This document shows positions 56,083-64,000 of a DNA stretch of 64,000 nt, in pieces. The position numbers and the translations under genes were made by a program. Each line of letters opens with the position of its first letter. The stretch's first letter is position 1. The notes beneath the pieces were generated by a model. That model worked only from the letters and a program-made list of their open reading frames with translations, made no database searches and had not been told where the DNA came from. The DNA comes from Algibacter pacificus (lineage in GTDB: Bacteria > Bacteroidota > Bacteroidia > Flavobacteriales > Flavobacteriaceae), in NCBI RefSeq assembly GCF_008033385.1, contig NZ_VOGY01000001.1:620001-684000 (forward strand), in the 5' to 3' direction.

Positions 56083-57693
56083 ATGAGAATGATTAAAAAA
56101 TTGTCTAGTTTAGTTTGTTGTCTTTGTTTTACAACGATGTTTTTGAATAGTTGTAAAAACAAAGATGTAGTTGTTAAAAATGAATCGGCCAAAAAGCCAA
56201 ATATTGTTTTCATTTTAGCAGACGATTTAGGTGCACATGATTTAAGTTATGCAGGCAGTAAATATTACGAAACACCAAATATTGATGGTTTAGCAAACGA
56301 CGGTGTGCAATTTACACAAGGTTATGCGGCATGCCAAGTATGTAGTCCTTCTAGAGCAAGTCTTATGTCTGGACAATACACAGCGCGACACGGAGTCACA
56401 GACTGGATTGGAGCGGCAACCGGAGAAAAATGGGGAGATTATTATAACACAAAAGTGATGCCTCCTGAATACAATCACGCCATTCCTGAGGATAATATTA
56501 CAATAGCAGAAGCTTTAAAAACTAACGGATATAAAACCTTTTTTGCTGGTAAATGGCATTTAGGTGATGAGCCACATACACCAGAAAATAATGGATTCGA
56601 AATTAACATAGGTGGCTGGGAAGTTGGTAGCCCAAAGGGTGGATATTATGCTCCATGGTCTAACCCAAAATTAGAAGCCAAACATGATGGAGAAAACCTA
56701 ACCATGCGATTAGCCAATGAAACAGCTAGTTTTATAACAGAGCATAAAGATGAACCATTTTTTGCGTTTTTATCTTTTTATGCTGTGCACGGCCCAATAG
56801 AAACAACGCAGGCTAAATGGAGTAAATATAGAAATAAAGCAGAAGCACAGGGAATTCCAGAATCTGGGTACAAAATGGAGCGTAATTTACCTATACGTAC
56901 CGTTCAAGATAATCCTATTTATGCAGGCTTAATAGAATCTATGGACGACGCTGTGGGTGTGGTTTTAAAACGCTTAAAGGAACTTGGATTAGATAAAAAT
57001 ACCATTGTTGTTTTTACTTCAGATAATGGAGGTGTAGCTAGTGGTGATGCCTTTTCTACAACAAACTTTCCTTTACGAGGAGGTAAAGGCTACCAATGGG
57101 AAGGTGGTATTAGAGAACCATATTTAATTAAAGCGCCAATGTTAAAAAACACTCCAAAAACTATTGATTACCCGGTGTCTGGAATAGATTTTTATCCAAC
57201 ATTATTAGATTTGGTTGGTGCAGAAAAAGATCCAAAACAAGTAATTGATGGGGTTAGTTTAGTTCCACTTTTAGAAGGAAAAGGATTGAATACAAGACCA
57301 TTATTTTGGCACTATCCGCACTACGGAAACCAAGGTGGGGAACCTGTAAGTATAATAAGAAAAGAAGCTTACAAATTAATTCACTACTGGGAAGATGGCC
57401 ATGATGAGCTATATAACTTATCTCTAGATCCAGGAGAAAATCAAGACATTTCAAAAGACAATCTAGAAGTTGTAGAAAATTTAAGAACTCAGTTAGATGC
57501 ATATTTAAAAAGTGTAAACGCTCGTATACCGCAACCTTATGAAAAATATGATGATGCAAAGGCAAAGCAGCGTTATAAAAGTAGAAAAAACAAAATGTTA
57601 CCTAATTTAGAGAAACAGCGTAAAGATTTTTTAAAGGAAGATTTTAAACCAAACGAGGATTGGTATAACAGTAGTTTATTAACAAAAGACTAA
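56083..57693 (+). CDS. S1-family sulfatase, arylsulfatase-like, lipoprotein
   Basis: The 536-residue protein has the lipobox FLNSC. IVFILADDLGAHDLSYAG binds the metal; Cys87 sits in the canonical CSPSR motif, followed by LMSGQYTARHG. The second metal site is FTSDNGGVASG and the lysine segment is GGKGYQWEGGIREP, both typical of the arylsulfatase A-like branch (S1_16-type or close). The C-terminal basic tail (KQRYKSRKNK) is longer than in the other sulfatases here. It belongs to the second enzyme cluster with GH30 and the sugar porter, so it may act on a different sulfated residue. Confidence 0.93.
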   Translation: MRMIKKLSSLVCCLCFTTMFLNSCKNKDVVVKNESAKKPNIVFILADDLGAHDLSYAGSKYYETPNIDGLANDGVQFTQGYAACQVCSPSRASLMSGQYTARHGVTDWIGAATGEKWGDYYNTKVMPPEYNHAIPEDNITIAEALKTNGYKTFFAGKWHLGDEPHTPENNGFEINIGGWEVGSPKGGYYAPWSNPKLEAKHDGENLTMRLANETASFITEHKDEPFFAFLSFYAVHGPIETTQAKWSKYRNKAEAQGIPESGYKMERNLPIRTVQDNPIYAGLIESMDDAVGVVLKRLKELGLDKNTIVVFTSDNGGVASGDAFSTTNFPLRGGKGYQWEGGIREPYLIKAPMLKNTPKTIDYPVSGIDFYPTLLDLVGAEKDPKQVIDGVSLVPLLEGKGLNTRPLFWHYPHYGNQGGEPVSIIRKEAYKLIHYWEDGHDELYNLSLDPGENQDISKDNLEVVENLRTQLDAYLKSVNARIPQPYEKYDDAKAKQRYKSRKNKMLPNLEKQRKDFLKEDFKPNEDWYNSSLLTKD

Positions 57694-57729
57694 CCATCTT
57701 TAAAAAAAAATATATATCAACTAGACAAT

Positions 57730-59130
57730 ATGGAAAAAACAAAATTTAATTTCAGTTACTTGCTCTTTTTAGCTTTAGTATCTGCCATGGGAGGCTTTTT
57801 ATTTGGCTACGATTGGGTGGTTATAGGCGGGGCAAAACCATTTTACGAATTATATTTTAATATAAGTGAATTACCAACGCTCCAAGGGTGGGCTATGAGT
57901 AGCGCATTAATTGGTTGTATTTTTGGTGCGGTTATTTCCGGTTTTGTAGCCGATAAATTTGGTCGTAAGTTACCTTTAATACTCTCGGCAGCATTATTTG
58001 CTCTATCCGCTTTTGGAACAGGATATGTAGATCATTTTACCCCATTTATTGTATATAGACTAATAGGAGGATTAGGAATTGGATTAGCATCAACATTGTC
58101 TCCAATGTACATTGCTGAAATTGCACCGGCAAAATACAGGGGACAGTTTGTAGCAATTAATCAGCTCACACTTGTTATTGGTATTTTGGTTGCGCAAGTA
58201 GCTAATTTTTTTATTGCAGATGCTGTGTTAGACTCTAGCACGCCAAGTATGATTCTAAACTCTTGGAATGGTCAAATGGGTTGGCGTTGGATGTTTTGGG
58301 CAGAACTTATTCCTGCAATTCTATTTTTTGCTTTAATGTTTTTAGTTCCTAAAAGCCCAAGATTTTTAATGAAAATTGAAAATAAAACTGCCGCAGAAAC
58401 AGTATTAAGTAAGATAGGAGGCAAAGCTTATGCTTTAAACGAATTGGATAATATTAAAAAAACACTTCAAGAAAAGGGAAGTGCAAAAATTGCATTTGCT
58501 GATTTTAAAAATCCTAAAGTAAAGCCCATTTTAATTATAGGTATTGTTTTAGCAATATTTCAACAGTGGTGTGGTATTAATATCATTTTTAATTATGCCG
58601 ATGAAATATTTACCGCAGCAGGGTATAGCGTAGGCGATATGCTTTTCAATATCGTAATAACTGGTAGTGTAAATTTAATATTCACTTTAGTCGCTATGAG
58701 AACTGTGGATAGTTGGGGACGTAGAAAATTAATGCTTTTTGGTTCGGTTGGTTTGGCTGTGGTATATGCACTTCTAGGAGGAGCTTATTATATGCAGTTT
58801 ACCGGATGGCCCGTATTACTTTTGGTAATTATAGCTATTGCTATTTATTCTATGTCGTTAGCACCAATTACTTGGGTGGTATTGTCCGAAATTTTTCCAA
58901 ATAAAATTCGAGGCATAGCCATGTCTATAGCAACATTTTCTTTATGGATAGCATCGTTTATTTTAACATTTACATTCCCTATTTTAAATGATGCTTTAGG
59001 AGCCTTCGGAACTTTTTGGGTTTATAGTTTTATTTGTGTCTTAGGGTTTGTGTTTATTAAAAATAAATTACCAGAAACTAAGGGTAAAAGTTTGGAAGAT
59101 ATAGAATTAGAACTTACTAAAGATAAATAA
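57730..59130 (+). CDS. MFS sugar porter (XylE/GLUT-like)
   Basis: The 466-residue protein has 12 predicted membrane spans and sugar porter signatures: GGFLFGYDWVVIGGA in span 1, DKFGRKLPL in the 2-3 loop, RLIGGLGIGLAS, AEIAPAKYRGQF, the central-loop start PKSPRFLMK, QQWCGINIIFNYA, DSWGRRKLML, and PETKGKSLEDIE at the end. Such proteins import hexoses, pentoses or deoxyhexoses with protons. In this setting it is the most conventional candidate for monosaccharide uptake across the inner membrane, for example rhamnose, xylose or galactose. It lies 36 bases after the sulfatase and 16 before the SGNH gene. Confidence 0.94.
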   Translation: MEKTKFNFSYLLFLALVSAMGGFLFGYDWVVIGGAKPFYELYFNISELPTLQGWAMSSALIGCIFGAVISGFVADKFGRKLPLILSAALFALSAFGTGYVDHFTPFIVYRLIGGLGIGLASTLSPMYIAEIAPAKYRGQFVAINQLTLVIGILVAQVANFFIADAVLDSSTPSMILNSWNGQMGWRWMFWAELIPAILFFALMFLVPKSPRFLMKIENKTAAETVLSKIGGKAYALNELDNIKKTLQEKGSAKIAFADFKNPKVKPILIIGIVLAIFQQWCGINIIFNYADEIFTAAGYSVGDMLFNIVITGSVNLIFTLVAMRTVDSWGRRKLMLFGSVGLAVVYALLGGAYYMQFTGWPVLLLVIIAIAIYSMSLAPITWVVLSEIFPNKIRGIAMSIATFSLWIASFILTFTFPILNDALGAFGTFWVYSFICVLGFVFIKNKLPETKGKSLEDIELELTKDK

Positions 59131-59146
59131 AAAGAAGATAAAGGTG

Positions 59147-59878
59147 ATGTTAAAAAAGAAAATCATTTTAGGAGTGCTTTTTATGTTGTGTTTAAATTTA
59201 ACACATGCACAAAAAAATAAAACACTCATAGAGGAAGAAATAGTAACCCATTATTTAGATTCTCTTAAAAAAGAATTAAAAGTAAAATGGCCCAAAAACC
59301 GTACTATTAATTTGGTGTTCCATGGGCATTCGGTACCTACGGGGTACACAACTAGAGGCGTGTTAGATAGATTACAGGCTTACCCATTTCGCACCTTAAA
59401 AAAAGTAAATGATTTTTATCCGTATGCTGTAGTCAATATTATAACAACCTCTATAGGAGGGGAGCAGGCAGCGCAAGGAGCAAAACGATTTAAGAACGAT
59501 GTGTTGGTTTATAAACCCGATGTGCTTTTTATAGATTATGCTTTGAACGACAGAGGTATTGGTCTAGAAAAGGCAAAAATAGCCTGGGAGCAAATGATAC
59601 AAGAAGCTCTAGCTTATGGAACAAAAGTTATTTTGTTAACACCAACCCCAGATTTAAATGAAGATATTTTTTCTTCAGATGCCAAACTGGCTATGCACAG
59701 CGAACAAATTAGGGCACTAGCTAAAAAGTATAAAGTAGGTTTAGTAGATAGCTATGCATTATTTAAAAAATTAGCAGAAACACAACCATTAATTGGCTAC
59801 ATGGCACAAAATAATCACATTAATCAAAAAGGGCATCAGTTTGTTGCTGATGCTATTTTCAAATATTTTAAGCTTTAA
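59147..59878 (+). CDS. SGNH/GDSL-family hydrolase with altered motifs
   Basis: A GTG at 59144 precedes the likely ATG start at 59147 (243 residues). A signal peptide ends LTHAQ. The block I motif reads GHS (Ser62) rather than GDS; block II has SIGG; block III has DYALND with Asn134; block V has QNNHINQKGH with His224. The Asp that normally stands three residues before that His is replaced by Gln, so the protein would work with a Ser-His dyad. In polysaccharide loci, SGNH enzymes often remove acetyl or other ester groups. Carbohydrate esterase is the best guess but the substrate is unknown. Confidence 0.82.
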   Translation: MLKKKIILGVLFMLCLNLTHAQKNKTLIEEEIVTHYLDSLKKELKVKWPKNRTINLVFHGHSVPTGYTTRGVLDRLQAYPFRTLKKVNDFYPYAVVNIITTSIGGEQAAQGAKRFKNDVLVYKPDVLFIDYALNDRGIGLEKAKIAWEQMIQEALAYGTKVILLTPTPDLNEDIFSSDAKLAMHSEQIRALAKKYKVGLVDSYALFKKLAETQPLIGYMAQNNHINQKGHQFVADAIFKYFKL

Positions 59879-59900
59879 CATCCAAATAAAAACAAAACAA

Positions 59901-62744
59901 ATGATAATAAAACAAACTTTAAAAATTATTTTTTTTAGCTATTTACTTGTGATGTTCTACGCTTGTGAACATAAACAAGAGTTAAGCATAAATCTTTCTG
60001 GAGAATGGAGTTTTAAAATAGATTCTTTAGATCAAGGTGTTAAAGAACAATGGTTTCAAAAGACATGGTCAGAACATATTAATTTACCAGGTTCTATGAC
60101 TGAGAATGGTTTAGGTAACGATATTACCGTAGAAACTAACTGGACAGGTAATATGTGGAATGATAGCTTATGGTATAAGGATCCTAAAATGAAAAAATAC
60201 AGACAAAAAGGTAATGTAAAAGTACCTTTTTGGTTAACACCTGTAAAAGAATATAAAGGAGCAGCATGGTATCAAAAAACGGTTGATATTCCAAATTCTT
60301 GGGAAAATAAATATATCAATTTAGGGTTAGAACGTGTGCATTGGGAGTCAACAGTTTGGGTAGATGGTGAAAAAATAGATATGCAAAATAGCTTGGCAAC
60401 CGCGCATAACTTTAATTTAAGTAAAATTTTAACCCCAGGCTCACATACTATATCAATTAGAATAGACAATAGAGTTAAAGATATTGATGTGGGCGTAGAT
60501 GCACATAGTATTTCCGATAACACACAAAGTAACTGGAACGGTATTATTGGTAATATTGAATTAACAGCAACGTCAAACAGCCACATAGGAAATGTAAAAC
60601 TATATCCAGATGTAAAAGGGAAAAAAGTAGCGGTAGTTACCCAAATTAAAAATTTTGTAGCTACTGATAATAACTACGAACTACAATTGGAGGTAAAAAG
60701 TAAAACCAATACCGATCAGGTTCTAGAAAAAACAATAAAAAAATTAACTCCAAATTCAAAAGGAGAAATTAATATAGATTTTCCTATGGGGGAAAACCCA
60801 TTACTTTGGGACGAGTTTAGCCCTAATCTATATGAAATGATTTTAACCTTAAAATCATCTTCAGGAACCAATGTAAAAAGTATAGATTTTGGAATGCGAG
60901 ATTTTAAAACTAAAGGTACAATTTTTACTATAAATGATAGGCCGGTGTTTTTAAGAGGTACACTAGAATGTGCTATTTTCCCATTAACAGGTTACCCACC
61001 AACCGATGTTGATTCTTGGAAAAGAATATTTAAAATTATCCAAAGCCATGGTTTAAATCATGTACGTTTTCACTCTTGGTGTCCACCAGAAGCAGCCTTT
61101 CAAGCAGCTGATGAACTAGGAGTTTATTTACAGGTAGAAGCCTCTGCTTGGACTACAATTGGAGATGGTGCTCCTGTTGATGAGTGGCTGTATAAAGAAG
61201 GTGAAGCTATTATAAATGCTTATGGTAATCATCCATCATTTGTAATGATGACCTATGGAAATGAGCCTAGTGGTAAACATCATAAAGAATATTTAAAAAA
61301 TTATGTAGATCATTTTAAAACGCTAGATAATAGAAGACTTTATACAAGTGCTGCGGGATGGCCACTTATAGACAATTTAGACTATTATAACCATAAAGGT
61401 CCTAGAATTCAAGGTTGGAATCAGAATTTAGAAAGTATAATAAATAAATATCCACCACAAACAGCGTATGATTATAAAGGTTTAGTAGAAAAAACGCCAA
61501 TGCCTTATGTTACTCATGAAATGGGACAGTGGTGTGTGTATCCTAATTTCAAAGAAATGTCGAAATACACAGGTGTTTTAAAACCAAAAAACTTTGAGAT
61601 TTTTAAAGAAACTTTAGAAGAAAATGACATGTTAAAATTAGCCGATAGTTTTCTTTTAGCATCAGGTAAATTACAAACCTTATGCTATAAAGCAGATATT
61701 GAAGCCGATTTAAGAACCAAAAATTTAGCAGGTTTTCAATTGCTAGATTTGCATGATTTTCCTGGTCAGGGAACAGCTTTAGTTGGTGTTTTAGATCCTT
61801 TTTGGGATGAAAAAGGATATGTAACTCCTGAGGAATACAGTAAATTTTGTAATGAAACCGTTCCATTAGCGCGTTTGGAAAAGCGTATTTTTAAAAATTC
61901 CGATTCCTTAAAAGCATCTATTGAAGTAGCTCATTTTGGAGCAAAACCATTAAACAACGTGACTCCATCTTGGACCTTAACAAAAGTAGATGGTAGTGTT
62001 TTTGCTAAAGGAAATTTTAATGAAACGAACATTCAATTAGGAAATGGTATAGCATTAGGGCAATTAAATGTACCTCTAAATAAGGTTAATAAAGCCTTAA
62101 AACTAACATTGGCAGTTCAAGTAGAACGCTTTGAAAATACTTGGGACGTTTGGGTATATCCTTCTAAGGAAACTAAAATTGAAAATGAAAGTAATATTAA
62201 AGTGGTTAACACTTTGGATAATAATACTATCGATTATCTTGAACAAGGAGGTAAAGTACTTTTAAACATTACTAAAGGAGACATTGCAGCAGACAAAGGC
62301 GGGGACATTGGAATTGGTTTTTCTAGTATTTTTTGGAATACATCTTGGACTAATGGACAAAAACCACACACCTTAGGTATTTTGTGCAATCCGCAGCATC
62401 CTGCTTTAGCTCATTTCCCTACAGAATATCATTCTAACTGGCAGTGGTGGGATGCTATGAGCAATTCAAACGCGATTATTTTAAACGATTTTCCAAAAGA
62501 AATAACACCTGTTGTTAGAGTTATTGATGATTGGTTTCAAAATAGAAAAACGGCTTTAATTTTCGAAGTTAAAGTAGGGAAAGGAAGTTTATTGATTTCA
62601 GGAATAGATTTACATACTAATATTGAAAATAGACTGGAAGCTAAACAATTACTTTTTAGTTTAAAATCCTATATGGCGAGTGATAAATTTGAGCCTAAAA
62701 TTGACGTGAATTTAAAGACAATAAAAGCACTATTTAAAAAATAA
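59901..62744 (+). CDS. GH2 family glycoside hydrolase, lipoprotein (second GH2)
   Basis: The frame is open from 59793 inside the SGNH gene, but ATG 59901 gives a proper lipoprotein signal (lipobox MFYAC), so I use it (947 residues). Jelly-roll domain about 25-215 (INLGLERVHWESTVWVDGE), Ig-like domain about 220-330, TIM barrel about 335-680. The acid/base is Glu455 in TYGNEPSG and the nucleophile is probably Glu540 in VTHEMGQW. After the barrel comes an extra 250-residue region with a beta-galactosidase-like DUF4982/jelly-roll character and a glutamine-amidotransferase-like end (GKGSLLISGIDL). It is clearly different from the GH2 at 16 kb and lacks that protein's binding module. Confidence 0.9.
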   Translation: MIIKQTLKIIFFSYLLVMFYACEHKQELSINLSGEWSFKIDSLDQGVKEQWFQKTWSEHINLPGSMTENGLGNDITVETNWTGNMWNDSLWYKDPKMKKYRQKGNVKVPFWLTPVKEYKGAAWYQKTVDIPNSWENKYINLGLERVHWESTVWVDGEKIDMQNSLATAHNFNLSKILTPGSHTISIRIDNRVKDIDVGVDAHSISDNTQSNWNGIIGNIELTATSNSHIGNVKLYPDVKGKKVAVVTQIKNFVATDNNYELQLEVKSKTNTDQVLEKTIKKLTPNSKGEINIDFPMGENPLLWDEFSPNLYEMILTLKSSSGTNVKSIDFGMRDFKTKGTIFTINDRPVFLRGTLECAIFPLTGYPPTDVDSWKRIFKIIQSHGLNHVRFHSWCPPEAAFQAADELGVYLQVEASAWTTIGDGAPVDEWLYKEGEAIINAYGNHPSFVMMTYGNEPSGKHHKEYLKNYVDHFKTLDNRRLYTSAAGWPLIDNLDYYNHKGPRIQGWNQNLESIINKYPPQTAYDYKGLVEKTPMPYVTHEMGQWCVYPNFKEMSKYTGVLKPKNFEIFKETLEENDMLKLADSFLLASGKLQTLCYKADIEADLRTKNLAGFQLLDLHDFPGQGTALVGVLDPFWDEKGYVTPEEYSKFCNETVPLARLEKRIFKNSDSLKASIEVAHFGAKPLNNVTPSWTLTKVDGSVFAKGNFNETNIQLGNGIALGQLNVPLNKVNKALKLTLAVQVERFENTWDVWVYPSKETKIENESNIKVVNTLDNNTIDYLEQGGKVLLNITKGDIAADKGGDIGIGFSSIFWNTSWTNGQKPHTLGILCNPQHPALAHFPTEYHSNWQWWDAMSNSNAIILNDFPKEITPVVRVIDDWFQNRKTALIFEVKVGKGSLLISGIDLHTNIENRLEAKQLLFSLKSYMASDKFEPKIDVNLKTIKALFKK

Positions 62745-62790
62745 AACATATTTAAAAATCTGCAATTTTTAGCAGACAAAAACATAGACT

Positions 62791-64000
62791 ATGAAGACTG
62801 TAAAAGCTTGGAAAGAAAAAGTAGTGATACCTACTTACGAAGTTGGAAAACCAGAAAAATATCCTGTTTTTTTAGATAAACGGGTGTATCAAGCAAGTTG
62901 TGGTGCCGTATATCCGCACCCAGTAATAGAAACCATGAGTGATACCAAAGTAGATAAAGAATGGGAAGCTATTTTTATCGAAAATAAGTATATTAAAATT
63001 ATGGTTTTACCTGCTTTAGGAGGTAGAATTCAAAGGGCCTACGATAAAATTAGAAAACGTGATTTTGTTTATTATAACCACGTTATAAAACCTGCGTTAG
63101 TAGGCTTAACTGGTCCATGGATTTCTGGAGGTATTGAGTTTAATTGGCCTCAACACCATAGACCAAGCACCTATGATCCAACCGATTTTTATATAGAAGA
63201 GAATGCAGATGGTAGTAAAACCATTTGGGTTAGCGAGTTAGAGCGTATGTTCCGTACAAAAGGAATGGCTGGCTTTACTTTACATCCTGATAAAGCTTAT
63301 ATAGAAATTAAAGCACAACTTTATAACAGGACACCACACCCCCAAACTTTTCTTTGGTGGGCTAATCCTGCAGTAGCGGTTAACGACCATTATCAGTCCG
63401 TATTTCCACCAGATGTAAATGCCGTTTTCGATCACGGTAAGCGCGATGTATCCGAATTTCCAATTGCAAAAGGTGAATATTATAAAATTGATTATTCGCC
63501 AGGTACCGATATTTCAAACTATAAAAATATTCCGGTACCAACAAGTTATATGGCAATAAATTCTGAATATGATTTTGTTGGAGGTTACGAAAATGATTCT
63601 AAAGGAGGTTTGCTTCATATTGCAGACCACAATGTATCTCCAGGAAAAAAACAATGGACTTGGGGTAACGGCGATTTTGGTAGAGCATGGGACCGAAATT
63701 TAACAGACGAGGATGGACCATATATCGAGTTAATGTGTGGGGTTTACACCGATAATCAACCAGATTTTGCTTGGATGCACCCTTATGAAGAGAAAAGTTT
63801 TAAACAATATTTTATGCCCTACTACAATGTGGGAGTGGTAAAAAATGCTACTAAAGAGGCGCTTGTAAACCTTGAAATTGTAGATGGTAAGGCGTTAGTA
63901 AAAGTCTATGTAACTTCAGATTATAATAACGCTATAATTGCGTTAAAAGGAAAACATGGTGAGCTATTTGAAGCGAAGGCTAATTTGTCTCCAGAAAATG
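62791..64000 (+). CDS. DUF5107-domain protein, N-terminal part (cut by right edge)
   Basis: An open frame starts at ATG 62791 and runs past the window end; 403 residues are visible. There is no signal peptide. MVLPALGGRIQRAYDKIRKRDFVYYN, PWISGGIEFNWPQHHRP and FLWWANPAVAVNDHYQSVFP are features of DUF5107 proteins, whose first half is a galactose-mutarotase-like beta-sandwich, usually followed by TPR repeats in proteins of about 1000 or more residues. Many are found in glycan utilisation loci, and a cytoplasmic sugar-processing role is supposed, but I know of no defined function. It lies 46 bases after the GH2 gene, in the same operon. Confidence 0.85.
   Translation, partial: MKTVKAWKEKVVIPTYEVGKPEKYPVFLDKRVYQASCGAVYPHPVIETMSDTKVDKEWEAIFIENKYIKIMVLPALGGRIQRAYDKIRKRDFVYYNHVIKPALVGLTGPWISGGIEFNWPQHHRPSTYDPTDFYIEENADGSKTIWVSELERMFRTKGMAGFTLHPDKAYIEIKAQLYNRTPHPQTFLWWANPAVAVNDHYQSVFPPDVNAVFDHGKRDVSEFPIAKGEYYKIDYSPGTDISNYKNIPVPTSYMAINSEYDFVGGYENDSKGGLLHIADHNVSPGKKQWTWGNGDFGRAWDRNLTDEDGPYIELMCGVYTDNQPDFAWMHPYEEKSFKQYFMPYYNVGVVKNATKEALVNLEIVDGKALVKVYVTSDYNNAIIALKGKHGELFEAKANLSPEN

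Noticed and set aside
1-64000. CRISPR arrays, tRNA or rRNA genes, insertion sequences, phage genes
   Set aside because: I looked for regularly spaced repeats, tRNA-like cloverleaf ends, and transposase or integrase motifs and found none.

Overview
The window comes from an AT-rich marine member of the Bacteroidota, most likely a flavobacterium. The evidence is a SusD-type lipoprotein at the left edge, many lipoproteins with Bacteroidota-style lipoboxes, two type IX secretion C-terminal tails, TAnnTTTG-like promoter elements, and a very dense set of polysaccharide-degrading enzymes and sulfatases. It reads as most of a polysaccharide utilisation locus for a sulfated, L-rhamnose-rich uronic acid polymer. 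The best candidate is ulvan from green algae: two beta-propeller lyases carry, at the right spacings, the active-site residues I recall for ulvan lyase families PL24 and PL25, and they sit with rhamnosidases, sulfatases and a complete rhamnose catabolic operon.

Region 1 (1-7.5 kb): the end of susD, a GH3 glycosidase, a small secreted probable beta-trefoil protein with a T9SS tail, L-rhamnose mutarotase (rhaM), a PL24-like lyase with a T9SS tail, and a fibronectin-III-like lipoprotein. Region 2 (7.6-37.3 kb): one tightly packed plus-strand run of two GH78 and two GH106 alpha-L-rhamnosidases, six sulfatases, a GH2, an alginate-lyase-fold protein, a PL25-like lyase and a heparinase II/III-fold lyase. 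A GC-rich REP-like palindromic repeat interrupts it near 14.7 kb and a 31-codon membrane peptide gene lies near 19.4 kb.

Region 3 (37.3-41 kb): two tandem, paralogous GntR/LacI-type regulators on the minus strand and a divergent AraC regulator. Region 4 (41.3-50.6 kb): the cytoplasmic rhamnose pathway, namely bifunctional rhamnulose-1-phosphate aldolase/lactaldehyde dehydrogenase, rhamnose isomerase, an FGGY kinase, a two-domain class II aldolase whose second half has lost its metal site, an AldA-type lactaldehyde dehydrogenase and an NCS1-family permease. Region 5 (51-64 kb): a second AraC regulator, a clan GH-A hydrolase, a GH30, a seventh sulfatase, an MFS sugar porter, an SGNH hydrolase, a second GH2 and a DUF5107 protein cut by the right edge.

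The genes form a coherent route. Surface and secreted lyases cut the polymer, SusCD imports oligomers, periplasmic or lipid-anchored sulfatases and GH78/GH106/GH2/GH3/GH30 enzymes strip them to monosaccharides, MFS/NCS1 transporters import products, and RhaM/RhaI/kinase/aldolase/dehydrogenases yield DHAP and lactate. A 14-base sequence, AGTACAGGATACAA, is repeated without change upstream of the GH3 gene, the T9SS lectin-like gene and the rhamnose aldolase gene, with a weaker version before the first GH78. It is a likely shared operator linking depolymerisation to rhamnose catabolism, and the tandem GntR/LacI regulators are the best candidates to bind it. No GH88 or GH105 unsaturated uronyl hydrolase is visible here.
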